A stretch of DNA of 64,000 nucleotides from Stictocephala bisonia (lineage: Eukaryota > Arthropoda > Insecta > Hemiptera > Membracidae). The stretch lies in assembly GCA_035578905.1 (NCBI GenBank), contig JAQJVL010000288.1, positions 744,001 to 808,000 on the forward strand, in the 5' to 3' direction. Made by a program: the position numbers and the translations under genes. The notes beneath the pieces were generated by a model. The model saw only the letters and a list, made by a program, of their open reading frames with translations, did no database searches and was not told the DNA's origin. Below, piece after piece: positions 10,489 to 22,139 of the stretch (position 1 is the first letter of the stretch; each line of letters starts with the position of its first letter).

Positions 10489-11607
10489 TTAAACTCTCAT
10501 CAAGTGTAATGCCAAGATGTTTAATATTATGGCTGCTTGGAGGCCCGGCAATTTACTTATGAGAGATTTTTTGCTGCCCAGTGACATTTGTTTTGTTTTT
10601 TTCTCGTTGAGAACAAGGTCATTTTTTAAGGTGTAATCTTGAGCCATGCTGAAAGCAACAAACAAGTCTATTTCCAGTTTTTCATTATTTTTATTGGCTG
10701 TGAGTAACACATTATCGTCTGCATACATGAGCAATTTGCAGTACTCTCTAAGATGGTCCGGGAAGTCATTTATAAATAAAATGAACAATACTGGTCCAAG
10801 GACGGACCCTTGTGGAACTCCTCTTGGCAGAGGCTTAGACTGTACTGATCTTGTGAGTCCATTGGTTGTTTCCTTTAATTCTACCAGTTGACTCCGCCCT
10901 TTGATGTAGTTTGCAAACCACTTAAGTGCTGTTTGTTGGATACGAAGTTTATGTAGTTTAGCCAGTATAAGGTCATAGCCAAGGCAATCGAAGGCCTTAC
11001 TGAGGTCAAGGTATAAACTGGTGATGGTGTTGCCAACTTCTACGTTGTCAATTATAAACTCGACAAGATCAATAATTGCAGTGGTGGTAGATTTGCCAGA
11101 GATAAATCCATGCTGCTTGTCAGTCAGTAGTTGGTTCTCTTTTAAATATTCTTAAAGTCTGACTAGAATAATTTTTTCGATTAGTTTTGAGACTGATGAG
11201 ATCAGGGAGATTGGTCTATAGTTGGCAAAAGTTTGAGGGCATTCCTGTTTCAATTTTCGATAGATTTTGGCTATTTTTAGTCTGGATGGGAAAATGCCTT
11301 TCTTCAGTGACATGTTTGTGATTTTTACTAAAGGAGGTATTAGTTCTTCGGCACAATATTTCAGGATCTTTGTTGATATTTCGTCTATTCCTGCAGAAGT
11401 TGAATTTTTTGTGGATTGTATTATTTTTCTCATCTTTTCGGCTGTTGTTGGATGAAATTTTGTAAGAATATTTCGTGTAGATGTTTGTGGGATTGGAGTG
11501 GTTAAGGATGTTTTGTTGATTACATTGTTGGCTTTAAGCGTTTCTTCGGCTATATTTACAAAATATTCATTGAAGTGGTGGGCAATTTTCATAGTATCTG
11601 TCATCAA
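10489..11607 (-). pseudogene. LINE reverse transcriptase, one internal stop
   Basis: A single reading frame runs from 11607 to 10489, interrupted only by TAA at 11154-11152, just before 'HGFISGKSTTTAIIDLV'. It contains 'FANYRPISLISSVSKLIEK', 'LDLSKAFDCLGYD', 'RGVPQGSVLGPVLF' and the catalytic 'LLMYADDNVLL' (YADD). The frame is lost near 10548 within the thumb, and matching text continues in another frame to the C-terminal segment at 10297-10007 ('MQKKAIRIMAGIGPKDSCR'). The catalytic residues are preserved. The stop and frameshift make this copy inactive as written. Confidence 0.85.
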
Positions 11608-12065
11608 TTCTCCTTAATGTTTTATTTCTATTTTAGTTGTTTCAGGGCTAGACTTCCTTTGCCTTTCATTGTTAATGATGTTCCAGATAGCTTTAGATTT
11701 ATTGTCTGCTTGTTGTATATATTTAGTGTTAGCTTCTTGTCTTGATTGTTTAAGTTTTTGATCATATGCTTTCTTCTTTGTTGCCACAATAACTTTGTCA
11801 TTTGCACTTCCGGTCAGGAGAAATTTATTTTGTGCATTTAAAAATTCTTCTTTAAGAGTTGAAATTTCCTCAGTGTAATTTATTAGTTTTCCTTTTTTTG
11901 CCTGACCCGAGTTTTCTTCTTAGGGCATGTCCAGTTGATTGCAAGTAGGAGTGTTGTGTCAAAGTGAGTGTAAGCTTCATCTACCTCATCTGAGTTGAAA
12001 ACGGAGTCCCAGGTTTCTGTAGATAGTTCATGTTTTAAGGTCAACAAATTATTGTGGGTTAGTTG

Positions 12066-12806
12066 TCATTGTGTAGTGTATACATTTCTTTCAGCCTTTT
12101 TTGGTATGTCTAGTGTGCAATATTGTCCAGTGTGGTCTGATAGCCCTGTGATGGTTACATCCACTTTTATTTTATCCTGCTGTAAGTCTGTGCATACAAT
12201 GTCAATTGAAGATACGGAAGTCTCGGTGATTCTGGTCGGTGGAAGGTCTAGTCTGTGTATGTCATGTCCCAATAGTAGTTCGATCAGTGCTTTCCGCTCC
12301 TTTGAGATTTCATCAAGGTTGTCAATGTTGATGTCCCCCATTAAAAGTTTGTTAGCGCCTAAAGTGTGAAGGTTGTCAAGGATTCCAGACAGGACTTGTA
12401 GTGTGGAGTCAAGATTTGAACCTGGTGGTCGATATACCCCCAGTAGGCACAAGTGCTTTTTCTTTGTCAGGCTTATTTTTATAGCCGATACTTCACATGT
12501 CATCTCGATACTACGAGTATGTTTTTCTAACCCTAAGCTTTCAGTTTTGCAGGCAAGTTGGTTATGTTTATATATGGCGACACCACCTTTGATGTGTTCA
12601 GTCCTGCCATATGCGCTTACTAGTGAGTAGTCTGAGAGTCTAGCATGGTTTATTGGGCCTTCTTTGAGTCCATGTTCTGTCAATATTACTATATCTGTTT
12701 TTTTACTGTACAGTTGGTGTTCTAGTCGTTCTATTTTGTTAGCCATTCTGTCCATATTTTGGTGGAAGAAAAGGAGTTGTCCAGATCTTGCTTTAGGTTT
12801 GGTCAT
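12066..12806 (-). pseudogene. LINE endonuclease domain (EEP family)
   Basis: This open frame of 246 codons covers most of an exonuclease-endonuclease-phosphatase domain. It has 'FFHQNMDRMANKIERLE' near the start, 'IVILTEHGLKE' (catalytic Glu), 'LLGVYRPPGSN', 'LLMGDINIDNL' (catalytic Asp/Asn block), 'SSIDIVCT' and 'GLSDHTGQYC' (the C-terminal SDH motif with the catalytic His). All main catalytic motifs are visible, so this part looks intact. In LINEs it nicks the target DNA. The upstream frame ends just inside the start of this one, as in two-ORF LINEs. It is listed as a pseudogene because the downstream part is broken. Confidence 0.85.
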
Positions 12807-12999
12807 GAAGATTGGGTTGTTAAGTTGACATTGGCTAAAAAGGGGTCTTGCTGATGTGCATAAATCTGATCTATATTCTGGTGTTGATCTGGCATGTTAG
12901 GGGGGACCTCTGTGTACACAGTAGAGGTCATATCACTCATGAGCTCTTTGTAACTACATGAAACTCTTTGTACAGTAATGAAACTACTAGAAGCTACAA

Positions 13000-13686
13000 T
13001 TTTTCAATTATCTTATTTTTAAGAAAACACAATTGATGTGACAAAGATATGTCAGGTTTATTACAAAAGTCGATAAGTCACATCAATAACAAATAAAAAA
13101 TTAATATAGTTAATAACATATAATCAAAAGGAACTAGTTAGATTGAAAACCTGTGGAAGATTATTGGGTGATTGGCAATTTAACGAAGAAAAGAATTAAT
13201 TAGACCTATCAGCTACTCCAATAGGCTTACTTATAACCACTCCCTCATTGCTAAAACTGTAGAGACGAAAAGGATTTACTTGTGTTTAAGGTATTTATAA
13301 TACACCAAATAGAGTTTACTATGTTAGGGTAACAAATAATTTAATTTTTAACAGATAGCTTAGAATGTATTTCCTTCTAAAATTTAAAGCAAATCGGGTG
13401 AATCATTTTTTATAGGTTTAATCGGCTGCTTTAAAGTTAAAAAATTAAAACCCAACTGTCCATCATATAAGAACACAATGAGAGAATCGCTACCTTTAAA
13501 AATAATATGAACGTAGTATGCTAATCTTTGTATAAATAAATGTGTACTTTATCATAGCAAAGCTTATGATTTGCTACTTTGGCCATACAAAACTTGATAT
13601 TCTAAATTGATTTATATTCTCTGTTTGATAATATGAATTTGCATGCAAATGGGGCCTGCTGGCTCCATTGGTACATCAGCTGAGCA
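13000..13686. other. Intron sequence, nothing supportable
   Basis: This is AT-rich, without motifs I recognise. The last 50 bases (13645-13686, 'GGGGCCTGCTGG...') are GC-richer and lead into the 43-bp array. They may be part of the element that carries the array. Confidence 0.5.
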
Positions 13687-14330
13687 ATAAACACCCCTGT
13701 GGCGGTGTCAGGCTCTCACGTCATTATCAATAAACACCCCTGTGGCGGTGTCAGGCTCTCACGTCATTATCAATAAACACCCCTGTGGCGGTGTCAGGCT
13801 CTCACGTCATTATCAATAAACACCCCTGTGGCGGTGTCAGGCTCTCACGTCATTATCAATAAACACCCCTGTGGCGGTGTCAGGCTCTCACGTCATTATC
13901 AATAAACACCCCTGTGGCGGTGTCAGGCTCTCACGTCATTATCAATAAACACCCCTGTGGCGGTGTCAGGCTCTCACGTCATTATCAATAAACACCCCTG
14001 TGGCTGTGTCAGGCTCTCACGTCATTATCAATAAACACCCCTGTGGCGGTGTCAGGCTCTCACGTCATTATCAATAAACACCCCTGTGGCGGTGTCAGGC
14101 TCTCACGTCATTATCAATAAACACCCCTGTGGCGGTGTCAGGCTCTCACATCATTATCAATAAACACCCCTGTGGCGGTGTCAGGCTCTCACGTCATTAT
14201 CAATAAACACCCCTGTGGCGGTGTCAGGCTCTCACGTCATTATCAATAAACACCCCTGTGGCGGTGTCAGGCTCTCACGTCATTATCAATAAACACCCCT
14301 GTGGCGGTGTCAGGCTCTCACGTCATTATC
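13687..14330. repeat. 43-bp minisatellite, 15 copies
   Basis: The unit contains 'ACACCCCTGTGGCGGTGTC' then 'TCACGTCATTATCAATAA'. Fifteen units fit the span exactly, almost identical; variants are 'GGCTGTGTC' near 14002 and 'CACATC' near 14149. Each unit can form a small hairpin (ACACC...GGTGT) and carries a TCACGTCA word close to a CRE/bZIP site. The absence of unique spacers rules out CRISPR. Confidence 0.95.
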
Positions 14331-14720
14331 GTTGTTAACATTGATCCCAATAAATTGGCTCAGCCAACAATACTACTGTAATTTTTATTGGACTGTTTGA
14401 ATTATTAGATTCAAACATAAGTGTGCAATGAGTTTTCATACAGCTTTGCTACGATTTGAACTGAAAAAGAGGACTAACACTGGAAATGTTCATTGTCAGC
14501 TATACTTTTTTTTATTGATATGTTACATTTATTTTTATGTTTAATTTTTTTTAATTGGTTTGACAGTGATTTGAGTGAAACATGTAAAATGCAAGTTATA
14601 ATACAAAAATAACATCATAACTCAATTAATATTTTTAAATTTTTTTTCTAAGGCCAACACTTAGATGAGGGAGACAAAGGTAGTTGGACATTTGCCATCA
14701 TTACGTGAAAATTAACAATC

Positions 14721-14760
14721 ACGACGTTTCGATTTGGTAAAACCCAAACCTTTTTCAAGT
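14721..14760 (-). other. Hairpin-GAAAC motif, hammerhead-like or Penelope-terminus-like
   Basis: The minus strand reads ACTTGAAAAA, stem GGTTTGG, loop GTTTTA, stem CCAAATC, then GAAACGTCG. The 7-bp stem directly followed by GAAAC, with a CUUGA-like word before it, resembles the stem II/GAAA half of hammerhead motifs known from Penelope-like element termini. The first half is degenerate (CTTGAAA instead of CTGATGA), so catalysis is doubtful. Confidence 0.4.
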
Positions 14761-15709
14761 GCTAAAAACTAAATTACATCTACACAAACATGTTATAAAA
14801 CTACGTTCTTAAACTAATAAACTTATCTACTTTAATAATTATCTACATTTTAACCTAAATCCTACAATGGGGTACAACAAAATGAACTTCTACTATATAT
14901 AAAAAAATATTAACAGGGTTAAATTAATATAACCAATTAGGCGCTGTCAAGGTCACGATATCAACAAAAAATGTTTGTTTTATTGTGATACATTTACTAG
15001 TATGCAATATATTACCAAGGAACGTTATTTTCAATTATATAATGCGTTTTCACAAAAAAATCAACAATTTTGTAGCACTCTGTATTGTCTGCTTGACCTC
15101 CTGCCATAATAAGAAATACTAAGTTTTACTGTATTTCACTTAAAAGGAGGTTTTACTGTTCTCTCCTATATATTTGTAACCCTAAAGATCACACCCTATA
15201 ACAATTTCTTATATAAATTATACTTTTTGTTCAGAGTTTTTTTCAGAACAAAGGATTTGTGACATGATTATAGACATTTTCTGTTGAGAATTTTTTTGGA
15301 AAGCTGTGTTTTGGTTTTCCTGTTTTCTGTTTAAGTTTATGTGGAATTGATAATTTTTTTTATTTTTCTTTGATTTAAAATTCGATATGTACTAGGGTTT
15401 CTTCTTAAGGTTCCTTAGTTGTTTATTCCATAAATGTTAGTCTAAGTGTCTTCGTTATGTTTTGTTTGTTTTTCATCTGATGTCAGACTTAGATCACAAA
15501 GACCAAAATATAGTGAACAATTAATTGTCATATTCACAATAATAATTGCAACAATTTCACATTGCAGTATTCATTGCATGCCAAAATTGTAATTCCTATT
15601 GCGTTGTCTTAAGCACCCTTTTTTAACGAAGGTAAAAATGCAATATTTTATATGGATTTTAAGTATTCAGTATCCTTCAAAATTTTCACACAACTATGTT
15701 ACTCAACAG

Positions 15710-15797
15710 ACTGGAGCCTATACCCTGGAAAAGGAGAAGCCAGGCCAGGCAGTATGTCCTTATGACCCTCACCACAACAGCACGGCTGTCTATGTTG
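15710..15797 (+). CDS. Sema2a: Semaphorin (class 2-like), sema-domain exon B
   Basis: This 88-bp exon enters in phase 0 and leaves after one base of the next codon. It encodes 'TGAYTLEKEKPGQAVCPYD' and then 'HHNSTAVYV'. 'CPYDP.HNST' is a hallmark of the sema domain, and the NST is a potential N-glycosylation site. The acceptor 'CTCAACAG' has a weak pyrimidine tract. The donor GTAAGTTG is strong. The leftover G joins AT of the exon at 40079 to make Asp. 'GQAVCPYDP' is closer to class 2 than to class 1 semaphorins. The protein product would be secreted and act on plexin-bearing axons. Confidence 0.92.
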
Positions 15798-16807
15798 GTA
15801 AGTTGATTTCCTAAGTTTCTCTTCTATTTAAAATATAGATGTATATACTTGTATGTTACTAATAGGTACATAATCTGATGATTTATAAACATAATTTCAC
15901 TACATAAGTGGGAACTTGATACTATTATGTAGGAACCAAGATTAGTTTAGAGTATGTTTAGTGTTATGTATTGCCTACACTCATAGATAGACAGATACAT
16001 TTAATATTTGGATACAGTTTTGTTCTTTGAAGGTAATTCTGTGTCATGCATATTTAATATACTTTCAGTTTAATTCAATTAATCATCAATCTTCAAGGGT
16101 GTTCTGCAATCAGGCAGGTTTTTCTGCAGCCTTTTGCCAAAGCTCTCTGTTTTGAGCAAGGATTATTGTTCCCTCTAATGCTTATGCTGTCCACCATATG
16201 ATGCATTCTTCTTTCCTTTCCTCTCTTTCCTCTAACTTTTCCTTCTATAAGTTGCTCTTAACAGACTCTTCTTTCTTTTCAACATATGTCCTAATCAATT
16301 AATGTTTTCTTCTTACAGTTTCCAATATTTCCCTCTCTCTTCAGTATTTTGACTCTATCTTCCTATCCTATATTCTCCATCCTTCTCCAAATCCACATCT
16401 CCAACTTTTCTCATTATCTTTTTTCCTAAGAGTCCATGTAAAACACTCCTAATAAAACATTTACGTCGAAATTGGCCTGTTGGTAGTGAATATTTCATCA
16501 ACCGCCAGTTGCTTTAAGGCGCCTTGAAATGATACCTGGCCATTCCCGCTTTAAATTAAATTAATTCTCCCATAAATTCCTTAATTTATATCACAGCCAG
16601 CTAAAATGAAAATAATAGAGCTAATAGAATCTTTAAAATATATCAAGAGTTTACCAAACCGGCCTTTACATCAAACTCCTCCTGAAACATGTGAATTTCT
16701 TAGGATCAAACCTAAATATTCTTGAGTTAAATAACGAATATAATATTTAACGGCAATGAATCTCTCTGGTCTGAGGAAAGTAAATGTGGTTAACGAAACT
16801 TGGGAGA

Positions 16808-17372
16808 GGCAGTGGCCAAACGGTCTAAGGCATCAGGACTTTAAACCTGAGTTATTTATTCATTTATTCATAAGACGCCGATCATCAAGATATGGGCTAA
16901 TATGGATTTCGAAAGAGTGTGATGAGTGTAGTATATGAGCGAATGTAGTCATTGTTACAAACTAAGGCCGACTATTCCTGCCAAACCAGTCCCCATCCCA
17001 CCACCCATTATAAAAGCCGGAAGGTCATTCGCCGGTCTCAGTTTCAGCGATACCACTGAGGATGCCACATGGCGGTGGTGGTGTCTGGTTATCTTGTACT
17101 TAATGTAGATAGTACCTTGATATGGTTGTCACCAGAAAATATAGATTCTAGCTATGACACTGGCCGCTTAAGCCTAAGTGTCATTAATTAATAGCGCAGG
17201 TTCGAGTCTTGACCTTGACTGTTAGTTTTTATCAGTAATATTCACCTTGTACTGCACTAGTTCTCCCTCAACTCTGATAAGTTATTTGCACAGATTAATA
17301 GTTTATGGGGACTGGGTTGAGTTGGGTTGAAAAGAAGATAGGTCTTCTCCTTAAAAAAAAAAAAAATAAATA
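16808..17372 (+). repeat. tRNA-derived SINE split by an insertion
   Basis: Box A 'TGGCCAAACGGTCTAAGG' (16813-16830) and an anticodon-arm-like stretch (to about 16850) are separated by some 330 bp from a T-arm with box B 'GGTTCGAGTCTTG' (17199-17211). The tail ends in an A-run (17353-17366). The intervening DNA (about 16850-17185) shares wording with 39170-39480, so it is probably a second repeat inserted into the tRNA-like head. Confidence 0.6.
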
Positions 17373-18189
17373 ATCACCGTAATATTTCTGCATTTGTATT
17401 GTAATAAATGTGTGTCAAGTGATGTTCACTTGTATTTTAAAACAAAGTATTTCACTTTATTCTTTGAGTGCCCAAAATTGCCTCTAAGTGTTTTAAACAA
17501 GGTAAAACGCAGGGTCTGAGATCGGCTTATATAGAACCTGGTAAAAAGAGGTGGAGATCCTCCCACACTCAGTGAGTAGGATGTATTAACATACAAACAG
17601 TGTTACTGCAGTGTATTCACAGCACATCTCACTTACCTCTCTGTCTCCACATATATGTTTGCTCTGACAGAATTCATAATACAAGTATCTGATGAGGTCT
17701 TTCAACAAAAATAACTTATCTCTGCATACATTTACTGAAATAATTATTGTTTTACTAACATTACTTGGTTTGTTTCAAAATTTATATGTTCATTGGGATA
17801 GAAAAATGTTATTTTTTTTATTTAAGGAAATTTTGTTACGTTTTTATGAATTATTAGTATATTTAAAGATTGTATATTTTTACACAGTTGTAAAGTGCAG
17901 GTATGTTGATTTACATTTGATCAGAGAATCCGTAAAATATTTACAAAATAAAAATTAATCATTTTTTCTAAGTTATTTTTAAATATGTCATTCTTTAAAA
18001 TTACTCCTCAGCTATTCTTAGTTATTGTATTAAATATGATAAATGTTTAGAATGTGCTGAGTCTAGGTAATAGCATTTTGATAATAAGAAGTACAAAGTA
18101 GAATATTTCAGTATGCATCCTACCTGAATAGTTGAACATTTTCACTTTTTAAACTGTTATAGAAGTGATAATGTTGATACCTGATGAAC

Positions 18190-18500
18190 TAACCATCGTA
18201 AACAACACTGTAATAAAGATTGTCTGAAAATAATATAATGTTTTTTATGTTCTGAAGTGACAAAAACTATGTATCTGATGAGGTTTTTTACCAACCAGAT
18301 CGCTTTTTGTAATTTACCTTACTTGACTTTATCTTGAGCAGAGACTGTTCCGTGTGAGCAGACCACATCATTTTTGTCAAAGTGTTGAGTGTCTAAAAAT
18401 AGTGTCATTTTTAGGACAGACAGCACTTAAGGTAGGGGGAATAGCGATCATGTTACTCATGCATTCCTATTCAGTAGTTTCCTGACCGTCACACATAGTA
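18190..18500 (+). mobile_element. Fragment related to the Tigger/pogo-like element at 45393
   Basis: The stretch around 'GTGAGCAGACCACATCA' with its upstream 'AATAAAGATTGTCTG' and downstream 'CATTCCTATTCAGTAG' follows the same order as 45470-45680. No terminal inverted repeats were found at its ends, so it is a truncated copy. Confidence 0.45.
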
Positions 18501-18639
18501 GATTGTTGTCTTAAAGTTTACTTTAGTCTTAAAAATGACTTTACATTATTTAATGCCATAAAGTATTTTAATTTGATAATGTCGTTATATGACAGATCGT
18601 TTTGAACTTTTGACAGTAAATTCATCGTTTTTCGTTATA

Positions 18640-18900
18640 ACATTTGAACAAGAGTATTTGTTTGTACAGTGCTGTAATGTAACTCTTTGATAATATTAAT
18701 TTATTATTATTTATTTTAGGTTTAATTAATTATTTTTTGTACTATATTAGTTATTGCTATTTTCACTCAGGTGTAATTATTATATTTAAATACAAAATTG
18801 TCTTTCTTGTAGCAATTTTTGTTTCAGGTTAGGTGGAAAAAGGGACTTCTTAGTCCTAACTTTGCCTGATTAAATAAAGACGTTTTTCATTTCATTTATG
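18640..18900 (+). repeat. LINE 3' tail, copy 2
   Basis: The sequence has 'CCTAACTTTGCCT' at 18855-18867, then AATAAAGACG and T-rich words, parallel to 8190-8225. No coding part is attached. Confidence 0.45.
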
Positions 18901-20519
18901 AGTACCATTTTTACATCACTGCTAGTTCACATTGAATAAGCGAGGCTCTATTGTATTAATAATGAACATAAAATACAAATGACAACACAAGAACATGATG
19001 ACAAAACACTGCCCATAGAAGTAATAGGTAACTACAGTGAGCGTGGGAGGGTCTTTATAGTGCATTCCAAGTATTAAATAGCAATTACACATACATTTCA
19101 TTTATAAATACTAAATAAAAAAAGATTTCTCAAAAAGTGCACACGTTTCTCAGTGAGAAGAAAGCAAATAATGCCTCCAAGTTTTGCCAACAGACCAAAA
19201 GTTGAGATCAGGCTCTTTTCATAGTCTCAGGTGTATTAAATGCACAGATATAAAAACATATATAAACTATTTCAAAGCAATATACAATAATTAGCTATAT
19301 ATAATTAAAAACATGCATGTAAATATATAAACAGTATATTATAAGCATGAAAATTTATTTTAATCTCTCATTTATAAATTTGATGTTGTTATGTCACTGG
19401 CAGTTATTCCCCAGGGATGTTAATAACACAAAAAGAAACACGGTTGACAACTCATTTTAAAACATAATTTATTCGTATGTTTGCCACAGATATTTTTTAG
19501 TTGAAAGTAACAGTACATGTACTCTTAGTTAATTACAGTTTACTTTCCACGTTCAGAATGTATTTCTTTATAAATATTATTTTATTAGGTCTTTATACAA
19601 TTTAAATTTCCTTTCAAGAATTTCTGATTATAATGATGGTGCATTTTCTATAAAAATTAAGTCATTAACTTTCTATTGAGTAAATTAATAATGTTAATAC
19701 AAGTTATATAAATATATTTTAAACCATTAACATTCTTTTTGACATTTTTATATTATTTACTGTTTTTTTTCAAATTATTTCCATGGGCATGATGGCAACC
19801 CAACTTTAAAAACAGCAGGTTCTCAACACATAGTACACCAAAGACTAACAAATCTTATATTTTTATCGGCTCTAAATTAATGTATAACAGCAGTAAACAA
19901 GACTTTGAAATTTAGCTAAATTATTTTGTAATTTTACTTAAAACTCCTATTTTTTACGAGGATTTTACCTACTATGTGGTAGAATTAAAGAGGTAAAAGA
20001 AAATGTTGGTCGTAAAAGTAATGTGAAATGTCACTCTCTAACCCCGTTATTGTATAAATAATCAGTTAGTTTGAAGTAAAAATATCATATTTCAACCAAT
20101 GATTCCGTTGTGAACTATTTTGGTCTTAGAACAGATTACACTATACAATACAATATAAAATTTCTTTAGTTAATAATTAGTACAATAAATACACAAATAG
20201 AATCAATACTTAACAAATGGCAAGAATCAGAATTATTCTACTATAAAAGAACAATATTTTTTTTAATTAAAATATTTAAATAAAAAACAAAACAGTATTT
20301 TGATTGAAAAATAACTATCTTAAGGTTGTGTAGTTACAGCTAAGAGTATAATTCTTAAGGTTTGTTTAGCAAATTAACTCAAATATTTATTTGTCATAAG
20401 GCCAGTACAAGCTTTGACAATGTCAATTCACAGTTTATGCACTATGTCAAAATTTCCTTAAACCTAAATACATCTGAGGAATGAAACAATAAATACATTT
20501 AAGTCAAAAAGTTTTTAAA

Positions 20520-20560
20520 AAGTTAAAGCCCCCCCCCCCTTTAAAAAGGGGCTTTAACTT
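20520..20560. repeat. Small perfect hairpin
   Basis: 'AAGTTAAAGCCCC' (20520-20532) pairs with 'GGGGCTTTAACTT' (20548-20560) around a C-run and AAAAA loop. It has no tail of T's and no gene context that would make it a terminator. Confidence 0.7.
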
Positions 20561-20689
20561 ATTGCACACTTTAAGAGATATTATACATACATTTAATAGC
20601 TATAAAAAGTCTTGCTGAGTCTGTTATATCCATTAGCTACATTATTTTTATTACGAGTGTATGCTATGATTATTGTGAATAAAAGTAAA

Positions 20690-21760
20690 AAATCTAAATT
20701 AATAAATATCTTTATTCACCATTGACAGATACAAAGAATCCAAATGGGCTTCATCAAATGAGTTATAAATCTATAATTAAATTACTTAGTATTACAATTC
20801 ATCTTAAATATAAAACGAAGAATAAATTTAGCTTTTTTTATCTTAACATAAGGGAAAAGACAACACTAGCCTAGTATTCGGTCATGGCTAACCTAGGCAG
20901 TGATTCATAAAGTCAGAGTAATTATAAATTACTCTAGATAAAAGGAGCTATTTTAACTTATTGCTAAACCTTAAGTACGAACATTCCTCTCTCAGCTCGG
21001 CGGGTAGCATATTGAAATACTTTATTGCAGAATAGGATACTCCTTTTTCGGTGAGTGCTAGATGGTGTTTAGGAATGCGATATAAATCACCATGTCTTGT
21101 ATTGTAATTATGTATTTAATTGTTGTTGGGATAAATTTTTTGAGTTTTTTTTGAAAAAACGAAGTAACTCATACAGATATAGTGAAAACTGGGGAACATT
21201 TTTATATTTTGAAAATAGAGGTCTGCAAGATGTTTTCTGAGTACAATGACTCATAATCCTCAGTGCCCTTTTTTGCAATTTAAATATCTTATAGCTTTCA
21301 ACTGAATTGCCCCAAAAGATTATGCCATATAAGATGTATGATTGAAAATAAGAACAATACACGAGTAGTAGAGTTTTAAGATTGGCGGTTGGACTAATTG
21401 ACAAATGGCGTAACAAGCCGAATTGAGTTTTGGAATAAGCCCACCTAAATCTGAGTTACTAATGGAGAAAACAGTCAGATCAAATAAATATAGATTTATA
21501 ATAGTTTGTAATTTATATTCAATAAATAAAGGCTTGCAGTGAGTTAATGGACTAGAGTTGGTCATTATTCTAATAGCTTTTTTTTGAATAGTTAAAATGT
21601 CATTAATTTTACTACAATTGTCCCACAATATTAAACCATATCTAAATATAACTTGGAAACAGGCAAAATATGCTGTTCTTAAGTAGTTTTGTGGTACACA
21701 AGCCTTTAGGCGCCTCAACAAGGTTTAATTGAAAACTCGTCAAGAGAATACAGGGCTTTG
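20690..21760 (-). mobile_element. Two LINE 3' ends in tandem
   Basis: On the minus strand 21721-21450 encodes 'YLRTAYFACFQVIFRYGLIL' and 'IQKKAIRIMTNSSPL'. Then 21400-21108 encodes the same functional region again: 'LLLVYCSYFQSYILYGIIFW' and 'LQKRALRIM...SCRPLFSKYK'. The two are diverged versions of the same C-terminal segment of ORF2, so one 5'-truncated LINE lies immediately upstream of, or within, another. The shared 3' end near 20705 has 'TCAATGGTGAATAAAG'. Both are dead. Confidence 0.75.
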
Positions 21761-22139
21761 TCAACAAGATACTTCTGTAATCCATTTTTAAATTTAGTGC
21801 TTTTTTTCATTCTTAATAGAATCAGGATGCGCTTTTAAAAACATAATAGATACCTACTACCTATATACGATGGTTTCTTATTATACAAATTTAGATTATG
21901 ATGAGATGTGCTTGTAAATACTTTATTCTTAGTATTATATGAATGTGTAGTGTTACTTCTTATCATTTATTTGTACCTTTAATATTCTTTTAAAATTACT
22001 ATATGCTGTTGATCCATAAAAATTACTATGCCAAAGTTAATGTGTTAATGAATTAAAGAAAAATAACCAACCTTAAAGTTTTCAAATTAACCATTTTAGC
22101 CATTGTTTTCAGTATATATATATATAAACTTAAAGATAC

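Larger units (their letters stand above)
9780..12960 (-). mobile_element. Nearly full-length LINE (endonuclease plus reverse transcriptase)
   Basis: On the minus strand the order is a short ORF1-like end (12960-12830), an apurinic-type endonuclease (12806-12066), a linker (12065-11608), reverse transcriptase (11607-10489), a C-terminal region (10297-10007), and a 3' end with AATAAAG-like text and short 'GTCTATTGTC' words near 9770-9790. Damage is limited: one in-frame stop at 11152-11154, a frame change near 10548, and a few stops in 10490-10300. The element copies itself by target-primed reverse transcription in related families. It lies antisense to the semaphorin gene. Confidence 0.85.
2791..15709 (+). 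other. Semaphorin intron, 12.9 kb, filled with LINE debris
   Basis: The intron runs from donor GTAAGATA to acceptor 'ACTCAACAG'. It holds one foldback, three antisense LINE regions, LINE tails, a SINE, a 43-bp array and a hairpin motif, each listed separately. Unannotated stretches such as 2800-3690, 4283-4740 and 13000-13640 are AT-rich, and I see nothing supportable in them. Confidence 0.8.

Noticed and set aside
12373..12630. + strand frames opposite the LINE endonuclease
   Set aside because: They are shadows of the minus-strand endonuclease.
13687..14330. Regular repeats that could suggest a CRISPR array
   Set aside because: Units are directly adjacent with no unique spacers, and the window is eukaryotic.
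20520..20560. Hairpin as a transcription terminator
   Set aside because: Bacterial-type termination does not apply here, and no gene ends nearby.
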